DNA of 64,000 bases from Caballeronia sordidicola. GTDB lineage: Bacteria; Pseudomonadota; Gammaproteobacteria; Burkholderiales; Burkholderiaceae. The position numbers and the translations under genes are program-made. Shown piece after piece: positions 8,212 through 20,239 of this stretch. Position 1 is the first letter of the stretch, and the number at the start of each line of letters is the position of its first letter. The stretch lies in NCBI RefSeq assembly GCF_002220365.1, contig NZ_MTHB01000209.1:33066-97065 (forward strand). The letters run 5' to 3'. The notes under the pieces are model-generated. The model saw nothing but the letters and a program-made list of their open reading frames with translations, had not been told where the DNA came from and did not search any database.

Positions 8212-8952
8212 TCACACTTCGAGGCAGCAGTTCAAGCTGACCTCGAAGTATTCATAGCTGCGCTGGATGCTTCGTTTGACATCGCGGACGTCGGCCGCGC
8301 GCGGCGCGCGGCCCAGCAAGGTGGCGACTATATCGAGTGCTTCCCATGGATGCGCGTCGTCGTAATGGGCATGCATCCTGAGCCAGCGCATGGTCGTCTT
8401 GCGGATCGACTCAGGGTAGCTGTGTGCGAGCGTGTCGCGGCTGCAGAGCAATGTAGACCATTCTCCGGTCACGCCTTCAACGGCGAAATTAGTCGCCGCT
8501 ATAGACGCATGCAGCGGGTCCGAATTGCTGCTTTTCCAACACCAGTGGCTCAGCGCAAACGCAAGCGCGGGCGCTTCGCCGGCTTGCAGATCCGAGCGCG
8601 AAACATCGTGGGCCGCGGCCCAGTCGACCCAATAATCAGCGTGATTCTGCTCGATGCGGATATTGCGCGTGAGATACCGCCGCGCCATGCGCGAGCCCGG
8701 CGTTTCTTCGGGTCCGATCTTCTGCAGGTTCATGCCCATGTACTGCGGAAACTGATTGATCACCGGCCAGCCGTTGATCAGGAAGGCACGCATTTCGCGC
8801 GGGCCGAGCTCGCCGTCGCGCAATGACCGAAAAAGAGGATGAGACGTCACACGGCTTTTCGCCGCACCGGTTTCCAACAAAACTTCCTGCAACCAAAGTG
8901 GGTAGCTTGCTGCGTTCTTGAGGTCGCCTTCTCTTGTAAACCTACCCCCCAT
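8212..8952 (-). CDS. undA: UndA-type non-heme diiron oxidase/decarboxylase (1-alkene forming)
   Basis: A 246-residue heme-oxygenase-like diiron oxidase. All six metal ligands expected for UndA are present in order: Glu101 and His104 (RIEQNHADYW), Glu159 (AVEGVTGEW), then His194, Asp198 and His201 (H-x3-D-x2-H). From memory these fall at the same numbers as in Pseudomonas UndA, and long stretches such as LSHWCWKSS and YDDAHPWEAL also match. UndA converts medium-chain fatty acids such as lauric acid to terminal alkenes plus CO2, using O2 and Fe(II). The ATG at 8952 is preferred: AAGGAGG lies 4 bases upstream, whereas the GTG at 8955 is too close to it. It overlaps the stop of the GGDEF-EAL gene. 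Automated pipelines often call such proteins TenA or iron-containing redox enzyme. Confidence 0.85.
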   Translation of the reverse strand: MGGRFTREGDLKNAASYPLWLQEVLLETGAAKSRVTSHPLFRSLRDGELGPREMRAFLINGWPVINQFPQYMGMNLQKIGPEETPGSRMARRYLTRNIRIEQNHADYWVDWAAAHDVSRSDLQAGEAPALAFALSHWCWKSSNSDPLHASIAATNFAVEGVTGEWSTLLCSRDTLAHSYPESIRKTTMRWLRMHAHYDDAHPWEALDIVATLLGRAPRAADVRDVKRSIQRSYEYFEVSLNCCLEV

Positions 8953-11411
8953 CACGCCTCCTTAGCTAATGTCAGGACGGCCGGCTCTGTCCAAAGCGTT
9001 GGCCGCCCTATGTAATACCCTTGCGCATAATCCACCCCAAGCGCATGCAGCGCCCGCAGGATCCCTTCGCTTTCCACATATTCCGCGATGGTCCGGCATT
9101 TCATCGAATGGCCCATCTCGTTGATGGCCGCAACCATCTCGCGGCTCACGGGATCGAGCACCATGTCGGTTACGAAACTGCCATCGATCTTCAAATACTC
9201 TACCGGCAGATGCTTAAGGTAACCGAAGGACGACATGCCGGCGCCGAAGTCGTCGAGCGCGAAATGACAGCCGAGCGCATTCAACTCGTGCATGAACCGC
9301 GCCGCCGACGCCAGATTGGCAATCGCGGTCGTTTCAGTAATTTCGAAGCAGATCATGCCAGGGGAGACGCCCGTGCGCTGGAATTGCTCACGCACGAAAC
9401 CGAGGAAACGTTCGTCGCCCACCGAGGCGCCCGACAGGTTGATCGCATATTCCTTGAAACGCTTATGACGGGTACGTGAAAGCATATCGAAGGCATTGCG
9501 GATCACCCAACGGTCGATAGCCGTCATCAGCCCATACCGTTCGGCGGCGGGAATGAACAGGGTCGGCGCAATCACGCCGTTGGTCACGGCCGGGTCGAGC
9601 ATGCGCAGCAGCAATTCAGCGCGCTGCCCTTCCGAAGAGGCGGGCAAGCCATCGCCCACGGCCACGATGGGTTGTATGTAGAGGCAGAAGTGATCGTGTT
9701 CGAGCGCCTGCTTGAGACGCCGTCCCCACGATACTTCGCTCGCGTGGCGCGCCAGTTCGCGGTCGCCCAGGTCGGCCAGTTGCACCCGGTCGCGGCCGCG
9801 TTCCTTCGCCATGTAGCAAGCGATATCGGCGAGTCGCATGGCCTCTTCCACGCTCATTTCCGTGTTGCGCAAGTCGACCACGCCGACGCTCACACTGGTC
9901 GTGAACGGTTGCGCCTCCCAGTTGAAGACAAAGTCATTCAGGCACGCGCGCAGGCGTTCCGCGACCGCCTGGATGCCCGGGGTGTCGTAACCCTGCAGCA
10001 GCACGCCGAACTCGTCGCCACCCAGCCGCGCGAGCGTGTCGTCCGGTTGCAGGCTGGCTTCGAAGCGCAACGCGACTTCACGCAGCATGGCGTCGCCGGC
10101 CGCGTGGCCGCAGGTGTCATTGACCACCTTGAAGCGGTCGAGATCGAGAAACAGGAGCGCCGATGCCGCCGGCAGCCACGACGCCACCTCGCTCCAGCGG
10201 GTACCCAGCGCGTGCTGCAGGCGCCGCTCGAATTCGGCGCGGTTCACGAGCGCCGTGAGCCCGTCGTGTGTGGCTTGCCAGGCAAGACTTTCGATATATT
10301 CGTACTCGCGGGTCATGTTGCGCAGGATCAGCACGAAGCCGGATTCCGCATCGGCCGCGGTGGGACTCGCGCCGGCAGCGCTGATCCGCGACGTCACCGC
10401 CTGCACGCGGATTTCGGCGCCGTCACGGCGCTGCAGCAGCATTTCGGCGGCTTCGCCGTCCGGGCGCGTGCCCGCACGGGCGTCCTCGATCGGGTCGAGC
10501 GGCTGGCGGCTATCGGCGTGCAGCAACCTGAAGGTCTGGACCAGCGGTCGTCCGAGACAGTCGTCCGCCAGACGTCCGGCGATCCGCTCGGCTGCCGGAT
10601 TGATGAATTCGATATGCCCCGACGGCCCCGTCGCGATCACGGCCTCGCCGATCGAACCGAGCGTCGCCTTGGCACGCGCCTCGCTCTGCTTGAGCGCGGC
10701 CTCAATGCGCCCGCGCTGCCTGATCAGCCGCCTAACATGCACCGTTGAGAGGCATACGAGCAACAGCGCGGCGACCAGGTCGACGGTCAGCAGCAGCGAC
10801 GCCGTCTTGCGGAAGGCGGTGCTCAATACCTGTGAGAAACCCCATGACAGCGGCGCAATGGTCGCATTGATGGTCGATATCTGCGATTTGTAGGCACTCA
10901 CGAGGGTCATGGGCAAGCCACCGGCCGCGACCCGCGCATGCAACTCGTTGCCGACCCGCTCAAGCTTCGCCACTTCGGCGTCGCCGCGCGACCAGTAACC
11001 GACCGCCTCGCTGAAATAACTGACGTGGCGGAACATCTTGAAGGTCCAGATGACATCGCTGACGTCGTCTGGATGCACGCCGCTCGCGATCAGCGCCCGG
11101 CGTGCGGTGGTTGGATCGGGCTTGCTCTGGTCGAGCGCCAGACGGGCCGTGCGCAGGTTGCGCGGGCCTTCCATGGCGCTCAGATATTGCTTGTAGGTAC
11201 TGTCGGAGCCGGTTTCGGCGTACAGGTTGAGATAGAACGCCGCGTCTTTCTGGCCTTTCGACCAGATACTTTCCCCGCCGATGTATGCCCGTACCGACGA
11301 CATGATGTCGATACTGAAAATGGCGAGCGAAACGAGGACAAGAATGACGACGAGAAACGGCCAGGTGATCCGTATGAGCTGCGCATTCTCTCCCTTAGAC
11401 GGCATGTCCAT
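8952..11411 (-). CDS. Membrane PAS-GGDEF-EAL cyclic-di-GMP protein
   Basis: An 819-residue protein. A first membrane span (residues 16-34), a periplasmic sensor loop of about 165 residues and a second span (about 204-224) are followed by a PAS domain (about 240-370), GGDEF (about 385-545) and EAL (about 560-815). The GGDEF motif RLGGDEF is intact at residues 464-468, but the product-inhibition site six residues before it reads QPDD, not RxxD. The EAL motif is ELL (Glu599); the later catalytic segments FEITET, DDFGAG and KIDG are intact, so phosphodiesterase activity is plausible. Its stop overlaps the undA start, so the two are co-translated. The long upstream gap holds the promoter. Confidence 0.9.
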   Translation of the reverse strand: MDMPSKGENAQLIRITWPFLVVILVLVSLAIFSIDIMSSVRAYIGGESIWSKGQKDAAFYLNLYAETGSDSTYKQYLSAMEGPRNLRTARLALDQSKPDPTTARRALIASGVHPDDVSDVIWTFKMFRHVSYFSEAVGYWSRGDAEVAKLERVGNELHARVAAGGLPMTLVSAYKSQISTINATIAPLSWGFSQVLSTAFRKTASLLLTVDLVAALLLVCLSTVHVRRLIRQRGRIEAALKQSEARAKATLGSIGEAVIATGPSGHIEFINPAAERIAGRLADDCLGRPLVQTFRLLHADSRQPLDPIEDARAGTRPDGEAAEMLLQRRDGAEIRVQAVTSRISAAGASPTAADAESGFVLILRNMTREYEYIESLAWQATHDGLTALVNRAEFERRLQHALGTRWSEVASWLPAASALLFLDLDRFKVVNDTCGHAAGDAMLREVALRFEASLQPDDTLARLGGDEFGVLLQGYDTPGIQAVAERLRACLNDFVFNWEAQPFTTSVSVGVVDLRNTEMSVEEAMRLADIACYMAKERGRDRVQLADLGDRELARHASEVSWGRRLKQALEHDHFCLYIQPIVAVGDGLPASSEGQRAELLLRMLDPAVTNGVIAPTLFIPAAERYGLMTAIDRWVIRNAFDMLSRTRHKRFKEYAINLSGASVGDERFLGFVREQFQRTGVSPGMICFEITETTAIANLASAARFMHELNALGCHFALDDFGAGMSSFGYLKHLPVEYLKIDGSFVTDMVLDPVSREMVAAINEMGHSMKCRTIAEYVESEGILRALHALGVDYAQGYYIGRPTLWTEPAVLTLAKEA

Positions 11412-11974
11412 CGGTATGTCCCTTCTCCAGACTCGATGCCGGGGTAACCTGCCGAGGTCAGCCGGCGAGCATCGGATGGTGAGTCACTTGTATTTTTGAC
11501 GGATCTTGGGGTGTTGCGCCCAGCCTCTCGCGGCGCACATACATCCTACCAAATTGCCAGTCTGGCTCAAATTTATTACTCAGTGTGCCAATCAGCGTAA
11601 ACACCGGAAAATAATTGGGCTCCGGCTGTTGTTTTTCGAATCCGCGGCGGCCAGTTTCGGGCCGCTGCGCAGCGCCATATTCGGACAGAACCTAGGCTCC
11701 TGCCGACGAAACCAAAGGCCGCTTTTACCTGTTCGCCAGCGCCTTGACCGGCGGGGCCAAAGCAGGCATTCGAGCGGGGCGGCGAGGTCGTTGCGTCGCC
11801 GCTCCCGGGCGTGTTGACGCCGCCGCAGAGATGTCACATATTGGGTCCGGCTCCCCCGGCGCATGTCCAGCCTAGGGAGTCCGAAGCATTTCGTCATACG
11901 AGTGAGCGTTTTGTCCGATTAAACCGGACACGCAAGCGGGAAGGACAACCCTTGTGTCCCGGGAGGTTTCTGGT
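11412..11974. other. Divergent intergenic region
   Basis: 563 bases between the GGDEF-EAL gene and the zinc-ribbon gene. It must hold both promoters. I see no coding frame with a ribosome site, no RNA gene and no strong repeat. Confidence 0.5.
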
Positions 11975-13690
11975 ATGGCCCGTCTCTTCTTTCCCTCATC
12001 ATCCGAGTCCGTGACCTGCAAGCGTTGCGGCAACGACGTTCCGCGCGATGCCGATACCTGTCCGCATTGCGGCGCCGAGCATGGTCCGACTTTCCGGGCC
12101 GTGAAGACCGCCGCGCTCTCGACAGGCCTGCGCCTGCCCTTCAGCGCGCGCCGCGAAGCACTCAATATCCCGTCACCGTACCCGAGCGTGCCGGAAGAAT
12201 CCGAACTGGCTGACGCCGGCGAGCAGCGCTGGGAGACGTCGAAGACTGTCACCCTGGGCGCAGTGGCGTTGGCGCTGGTAGCCGGCGGCATCATCTATTC
12301 GCAGCACGGCAGCAGCGGCGGTGACGACGCCAGCCGTGCCGAACAGCCGGCCGGGCATAGCGCGTACGGCGCCATCGATATGAAAGACGCGCATGCCACG
12401 CCTGGGCCTGCCGCGGGCGCGCCGGCGCAGGCGCCATCCCCAGCCAGGTCTGCTGCAGCGCTCAGGCAGGCGCAGACTGCGGCCGCACCCTCCGTTGCCG
12501 CCCGCGAAGCCTTGCCCACCGACACCTCCTCCGGCCGCGCGGCAACCGGGCTAGCCAGCGCGACAGATAATCTGCAGGCCGCGCGTGACGCCATCGCGCG
12601 CGGTGACCTGACTACGGCGCGCCGCCGGTTCTCGAAGATCCCGGCGTCGCAACTGAGCGCCGCCAATGTGCAGCGGACCCAGGCGGATCTCACCGGTCTG
12701 GAACACGCACGCGATGAAATGCTGCAAGTCGCACGCGGTTGCGAGGCGACCGGCTCGTGGGTGTGCGTGCGTCAGAATGCCCGCGACGTGCTGACGATCG
12801 ATGCCAGCAATGTGGAAGCGCAAACGCTCGTCGAACACGCGATCGCCCGGTCGGGCTGGCTCAATAAGCCCGCGCCGGCGGCCACAGCGGCGCATGGCGC
12901 CTCCCACAACAACGCGCAGACGGCGGCGGCTCCCGCGCCCATGTTCGTGCCGGGGCCGCGCGTGGCGGCCGCGCCTCCCCTTGCGTCGACGCGCAGGCCC
13001 ACTGTCACCGTCTCGGCAGCGCAGCACGCGCGTGCCGTCGCCGCGATGGGGGCACCGACGCCTATCCCGACGCCCGTGCCGTCTGCACCGGCCGCACCCG
13101 TTGTAGTGACGACGCTGCGCTCACCTGTCGCCACGCAGGCCGTTCCAGAGCCAACCCGCATAGGCACGGGCTCGCAGGCTCCGCTCACGTCACAGTCGTA
13201 TTCCCCGCCGCCGCAACAGCAAGCCGCGCCGCCTCGCCCGCCAGTACCGGCTTTTGTCCCCATGCCGGACGGACCGGACGTGGCGCCCGCCACGTCACTG
13301 GTACGCAGCGCGCCGACGACCGCCGCTGCACGCGCATCAGCGCAGCCCGAACCCGAGCCTGCGGCCGCCATCCAGGTTCCAGGCAATACCGCTTCGCCGA
13401 CCTTGCACACAGTCGCGCCGATCAACGAAGCCGTCCCGGTGCGCGCGGGCATTGTGTCGCCTCCCGTCGAGGCGAACAGCACACCGGCAAGCGTGCAAAG
13501 CGGTACTCGTCCACCGTCACCCACGGTCCGCCGCACAGTCGCATCAGGAGACAACGCGGCTAGTGCAGCGCAACCGCATGCGTCGGCTTTCGACGCGACC
13601 AATCCGGACGAAGAAGAGCGCGCGATCCTGGAGTCGGGCTGGAGCAAGAGCAAGAGTCAGTCGTCGGCGCAACGCTCGACGCCGCAGTAG
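11975..13690 (+). CDS. Zinc-ribbon, single-span membrane protein with long Ala/Pro-rich region; function unknown
   Basis: A 571-residue protein of unknown function. The ATG at 11975 has GGGAGG 8 bases upstream; a GTG 21 bases earlier has none. Residues 16-34 form a zinc ribbon (CKRCGND then CPHCGAEH). A single membrane span lies near residues 89-107 (TVTLGAVALALVAGG), and a helical, TPR-like segment near 190-280 contains two cysteines. Low-complexity Pro/Ala/Thr-rich sequence runs to near the end. The topology suggests a cytoplasmic zinc ribbon and a periplasmic proline-rich stalk. The TAXI protein gene follows after 142 purine-rich bases, perhaps co-transcribed. Confidence 0.75.
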   Translation: MARLFFPSSSESVTCKRCGNDVPRDADTCPHCGAEHGPTFRAVKTAALSTGLRLPFSARREALNIPSPYPSVPEESELADAGEQRWETSKTVTLGAVALALVAGGIIYSQHGSSGGDDASRAEQPAGHSAYGAIDMKDAHATPGPAAGAPAQAPSPARSAAALRQAQTAAAPSVAAREALPTDTSSGRAATGLASATDNLQAARDAIARGDLTTARRRFSKIPASQLSAANVQRTQADLTGLEHARDEMLQVARGCEATGSWVCVRQNARDVLTIDASNVEAQTLVEHAIARSGWLNKPAPAATAAHGASHNNAQTAAAPAPMFVPGPRVAAAPPLASTRRPTVTVSAAQHARAVAAMGAPTPIPTPVPSAPAAPVVVTTLRSPVATQAVPEPTRIGTGSQAPLTSQSYSPPPQQQAAPPRPPVPAFVPMPDGPDVAPATSLVRSAPTTAAARASAQPEPEPAAAIQVPGNTASPTLHTVAPINEAVPVRAGIVSPPVEANSTPASVQSGTRPPSPTVRRTVASGDNAASAAQPHASAFDATNPDEEERAILESGWSKSKSQSSAQRSTPQ

Positions 13691-13832
13691 AAGGAACGCA
13701 GGAAACAAGGAACAGGAGACAAACTGAAGGAAACTTCGAGGAGGTTGAGGGCCGCGCCGGGAGACGCAGGCCACCGTGGTCTATCCGTGTAATGAAAGTT
13801 GGCCAACACATTAAAACGACTCACACGACATC

Positions 13833-14915
13833 ATGCACAAGACTTTCCTCATGCTGTTCGCTCTCTTCGGGCTCGCTGGCCTCGTTGCGCAGGCTCATGC
13901 GCAAGCCGACTACAAGATCGTCACCGGGCCGGAACGCGGCACATACATCCAGATAGGCCAGGACCTGGCGAAGTGGGTGGCTGACCCGATCGGCATGAAC
14001 CTCGACGTGCTCGCGTCAAAAGGATCCGCCGAAAACGTGCAGCGCATGCGTTACGAGCCGGGCGTGAAGTTCGCGCTCGTGCAGTCGGACGTGTACCAGG
14101 CTTACCTCGATATGGCGAAAGCCGGTAACGCGGATGCGGGCAAGATCATCCAGCCGCTGCGGCTTATCATGCCGTTGTATAACGAAGAGATTTACTTCGT
14201 TGTGCGAGCGGATTCGCCGATCAACTACATCCACGAGATCAAGGACAAGAACATCAGCGTGGGGTTGATCGGCAGCGGCACGGCGCAATCGGCGACCACG
14301 CTTTACAGGCTGATGTTCAACGAGCCGATCCCCGAGCAGAACACGCAGCACTACAGCAACGAGGACGCGCTGGCGAAACTGATCGTGCGCAAACTCGATG
14401 TGGCGATCATTGTGGTGGGACAGCCGGCCAAGCTCTTTCAGGACCTGAACTCGGACCTGCTGGGCCAGCTCAAGCTGCTCAAGCTCGATCCTTCAGTGCC
14501 TGAAACCGCGCGTGCTGAACAGACCTATTTCCCGGCCACCATCCGCACGTCGAGTTATCCGAACTGGATCAAGGAAGACTCGCCGACGCTGACCGTGAAG
14601 GCGTTTCTCGTCACCTACGATTACAACCTGCGCGGTACCGTAGGCGCGATGACGCAATTCGCCGACTCGCTTTGCACGCACTTCGATGAACTGCAGGCCA
14701 ACGGCCATCCGAAATGGAAGCAGGTGAAGATGGAATTGCCCCCGCTTACTCGCGGCTGGAAATACTATCCACCCATAGAAAAGCGCTTGCGGGCATGCAT
14801 CCGCAAGATGGCGTCGACAGGCAGTGGGGAAACGGCCATGCCCGTGACGCAACGCGCGCCGAAGCGCCCATGCACGGACGCGGAGAAGGTGTTGATGTTG
14901 TGCAATAACGAATGA
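13833..14915 (+). CDS. TAXI family solute-binding protein without TRAP permease
   Basis: A 360-residue exported protein with a Sec signal peptide (about 1-24, ending AHAQA). The mature part begins YKIVTGPERGTYIQIGQDLA, which matches TAXI-type TRAP binding proteins (a G-T-Y at the ligand-site start). GSGTAQSATTLYRLM later is also typical. The C-terminus is extended by about 50 residues and has four cysteines, which is unusual for the family. No DctQM/fused TRAP permease gene is nearby, so it may act as a sensor subunit or with a permease elsewhere. The zinc-ribbon membrane protein gene lies just upstream on the same strand. Confidence 0.82.
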   Translation: MHKTFLMLFALFGLAGLVAQAHAQADYKIVTGPERGTYIQIGQDLAKWVADPIGMNLDVLASKGSAENVQRMRYEPGVKFALVQSDVYQAYLDMAKAGNADAGKIIQPLRLIMPLYNEEIYFVVRADSPINYIHEIKDKNISVGLIGSGTAQSATTLYRLMFNEPIPEQNTQHYSNEDALAKLIVRKLDVAIIVVGQPAKLFQDLNSDLLGQLKLLKLDPSVPETARAEQTYFPATIRTSSYPNWIKEDSPTLTVKAFLVTYDYNLRGTVGAMTQFADSLCTHFDELQANGHPKWKQVKMELPPLTRGWKYYPPIEKRLRACIRKMASTGSGETAMPVTQRAPKRPCTDAEKVLMLCNNE

Positions 14916-14938
14916 CGCGGACGCTGCCACGGGCTTGG

Positions 14939-14973
14939 AGACAGGGGACGGGCTGAGAACCCGCCCGCTGTCT
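14939..14973. terminator. Hairpin between convergent TAXI and GH63 genes
   Basis: Arms AGACAGGGGACGGG and CCCGCCCGCTGTCT pair at 12 of 14 positions around a 7-base loop. It sits between two convergent stops. There is no long U tract, so it is a probable bidirectional terminator rather than a certain one. Confidence 0.5.
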
Positions 14974-14983
14974 TGCTACTTCG

Positions 14984-17716
<2,733 letters not shown>

Positions 17717-17757
17717 GGGACGTCCTTGACTAAAAGCGTGACGGAAAGACCGATAAT

Positions 17758-19707
17758 CTAGCGCGTTTGCGGCATCTCGGCAGGATCGGCATTGAGCAGA
17801 CGGTCGAGGCGCATGAGTTCGCCGAGCGACCACGCCTGGAATGGCGTGCCGCCGGGCGTATGCGGTGCATCGCCGTCCGCGACTTCGGAGATGTGGTCCA
17901 GTCCCGCATGATGCAGATGGTTGCGCAGCGGCCTGAGAAAGCGCTCGCGGGCCACGGCTTTCGATGCTTGATCATCGCCATGAACCCGTAGCCACGCGTC
18001 CACGAACGGCCCCATCAGCCACGGCCAGACTGTGCCCTGGTGGTAAGCACCGTCGCGTTCGAGCGGCGTGCCGGTGTAACGGCCCTTGTAGGCCGGGTCA
18101 TCCGGTGACAGGGTTCTCAGCCCGAGCGGCGTGAGCAAGCGTTGCTCGCATTGATCGACAACCGCGCGAGCCGTTGCGCCATTGTCGATCACGGCGAATG
18201 GCAGTCCGCCGACGGCAAAAAGTTGGTTCGGACGAATGGAGCGGTCGAGCTTGCCCGGCTCGTGATCGGCGTCGACCACGTCATGGAGCGCACCGCTGGC
18301 GGGATCGACGAAACGGTGCTGGAAAGCCTGCGTTGCGTGCGTGGCCGGCTCTGTCCAGCGTGGGTTCCATGCCGCCGCTATGCGCAGCGCATTGATCCAC
18401 AATGCCTGCACTTCCACCGGCTTGCCGATGCGCGGCGTCACCACCCAATCGCCCACCTTCGCGTCCATCCACGTCAGTTGCACGCCGGGAACGCCTGCCC
18501 GCAGCAGACCATCCGCCGGATCGGCTCCGATCCGAAAACGCGTGCCGCTTGAGTAACCGTCGAGAATGCCATCGACGGCTTGCTGCAAACGGTCCTGCGT
18601 TTCCCGTTGAGCATGGCCCGTGGCGAGATAATCGTGTACGGCAATCACGAACCACAACGACGCATCCACCGAGTTGTATTCCGGTGCGCCGCTGTCCGGG
18701 AAACGATTCGGCAGCATGCCTTCGGAGAGCGTACCGGCCCATTCGAGCAGGATCGATTCGGCGTCGCTGTATCGGCCGGATGTGATCAGCAAACCGCGCA
18801 TCGCGATGAACGTGTCACGGCCCCAGTCGGTGAACCAAGGGAAGCCGGCGAGGATTGTGCTTCCTTTGTTTCGCGCCACGATGTAGGCATCGGCGGAACG
18901 ATGCAGCGCCGTCGGAAAGGCCGTGCGACGTGCTCGTTCGATATCGGCAAGCTGCTTCGCGGTATCGACCGCGTTCGTCTTCGCGCCCTCGTTCGCGCTC
19001 AACACGAGCACCGCTTCGCCAAGAGACAAATCGAACGAAAAGACGCCGGGCGTGGCGAGGTCTTCGTTGAAATCCATGCCGCGTTCGCGTTCGACGGTGT
19101 AGCAGAAGTTGCGATACCAGTCGGGCGCATGAACATACGATCCATTCGATGCCGCGACCACCGCCGGCACGTCGCCGTATGCTTGCCAGCGCACCTGATC
19201 GCCCGTCGCCGTGTAGTTGAAGTTGAACGCCGGGTTCTCGTGATGCAGCGCGTGATAGTCACGGCCGGAAAGCAATGGCCGAACCTTGAGCGTGAATGGC
19301 TCGCCTTCGAGCCGCCAGCGCAGCACCGTCTGTGCACTCTGCTTCGCGACGAATAGCTCAGCGCTCAGGATATGGTTATCGCCAACCTGAAAGCGCCACG
19401 TGGGCCAAGGGCCGGTATCGAAGGAAAGCAGGCTTTCGGAGGGGTCCGGCCAGACCGAACCAGCGCCATAACGCTGCATGGAGAGCGCAATGCGCGTCTG
19501 CCCGGACGCATCCTCCAGCCAGGCCTCCACGCCGTTCACCAGCACCATGCGGCCCGCCGGCGGTTGCGTGGCCGTGAGAAGCAGCGCGTGATATCTGCGG
19601 GTCCGTTCGGTGCCGGCTGTGCCCGATGCAAAGCCACCCAGCGCATCGGCCTCGAGCCATTCGTCGTTGAGACATCCTTCGCTAGCTGGACATTCGAGGC
19701 GAGTCAT
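17758..19707 (-). CDS. Glycogen debranching (amylo-alpha-1,6-glucosidase type) enzyme, GH133-like
   Basis: A 649-residue cytoplasmic protein. The N-terminal GDE domain (about 15-225) contains EWLEADALGGFASGTAGT and RRYHALLL, the opening signature of bacterial/archaeal debranching enzymes. The C-terminal six-hairpin catalytic domain (about 270-640) contains GFPWFTDWGRDTFIAMRGLL, where Asp/Glu residues of the active site are expected, and DGAYHQGTVWPWLMGPF. It should hydrolyse alpha-1,6 branch glucose from limit dextrin. The ATG at 19707 overlaps the stop of the upstream NTF2-like gene by 4 bases (ATGA), and the GH63 gene follows. No glycogen synthase, branching enzyme or phosphorylase is in the window. 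Confidence 0.87.
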   Translation of the reverse strand: MTRLECPASEGCLNDEWLEADALGGFASGTAGTERTRRYHALLLTATQPPAGRMVLVNGVEAWLEDASGQTRIALSMQRYGAGSVWPDPSESLLSFDTGPWPTWRFQVGDNHILSAELFVAKQSAQTVLRWRLEGEPFTLKVRPLLSGRDYHALHHENPAFNFNYTATGDQVRWQAYGDVPAVVAASNGSYVHAPDWYRNFCYTVERERGMDFNEDLATPGVFSFDLSLGEAVLVLSANEGAKTNAVDTAKQLADIERARRTAFPTALHRSADAYIVARNKGSTILAGFPWFTDWGRDTFIAMRGLLITSGRYSDAESILLEWAGTLSEGMLPNRFPDSGAPEYNSVDASLWFVIAVHDYLATGHAQRETQDRLQQAVDGILDGYSSGTRFRIGADPADGLLRAGVPGVQLTWMDAKVGDWVVTPRIGKPVEVQALWINALRIAAAWNPRWTEPATHATQAFQHRFVDPASGALHDVVDADHEPGKLDRSIRPNQLFAVGGLPFAVIDNGATARAVVDQCEQRLLTPLGLRTLSPDDPAYKGRYTGTPLERDGAYHQGTVWPWLMGPFVDAWLRVHGDDQASKAVARERFLRPLRNHLHHAGLDHISEVADGDAPHTPGGTPFQAWSLGELMRLDRLLNADPAEMPQTR

Positions 19708-20180
19708 TTTTTGGGTTGCTGCCGGTATGCCCGAAGCCCCTTGGTCGCTTGCGCCCGGATCTTGTTCTGCATGAAGGACGACCAGCCAAGCAGCCAGCCC
19801 TTGGGGCCGAGCGCCTGCCGGCTCCAGGTCCAGAGGTCAAAGCTGTCGTGATGTTCGTAGATCAGGCCATCGCGAATCGCAAAACGCGCGTTGATGCGGT
19901 TGACCACCTTGCGCCCGGTCTGCGTGAAACGATAAGTCGCGACCCAGTTTGCTGTCGCGCTCTGGCCGACGGTCTGAATGTCGCTGAAGGTCAGTGAGAA
20001 TTCGGTGGCGCGAGAGATCAGCATGCGCCACATATCCGAGGCTTCGCGGCCTCGCAACACGCCGAATACCGGATCGCTGAACTGTACGTCCGGCGCGTAG
20101 CACGCCGCCATTGCTTCGGCGTCGGAACGCTGAAAGGCTTCGTAGAAGCGCTGGATCAACGCGGCGTTCGGATCCGTCAT
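19704..20180 (-). CDS. NTF2-like (SnoaL fold) protein
   Basis: A 158-residue protein. ALIQRFYEAFQRSDAEAMAACYAPDVQFSDP is the standard opening of SnoaL/NTF2-like proteins. It is predicted to bind a small ligand or act as an isomerase-like protein; no specific function is recognisable. I chose the ATG at 20180 over a TTG at 20195 because the segment between is poor and GAAGAGA precedes the ATG. The last 4 bases overlap the debranching gene start, so it is the first gene of a three-gene carbohydrate operon. Confidence 0.78.
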   Translation of the reverse strand: MTDPNAALIQRFYEAFQRSDAEAMAACYAPDVQFSDPVFGVLRGREASDMWRMLISRATEFSLTFSDIQTVGQSATANWVATYRFTQTGRKVVNRINARFAIRDGLIYEHHDSFDLWTWSRQALGPKGWLLGWSSFMQNKIRAQATKGLRAYRQQPKK

Positions 20181-20239
20181 GTTCGGTCTCTTCAAGAGGA
20201 AATTAGCTGACCGCGGCTACAAGGTTTCAATTCCGCAGC

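Noticed and set aside
8212..8952. TenA thiaminase or PqqC
   Set aside because: The six-residue diiron ligand set and neighbouring motifs fit UndA; there are no thiamine or PQQ genes in the window.
12772..13653. 293-codon minus-strand frame opposite the zinc-ribbon gene
   Set aside because: It mirrors a GC-rich, Ala/Pro-rich gene and is low complexity; the plus frame has the ribosome site and domains.
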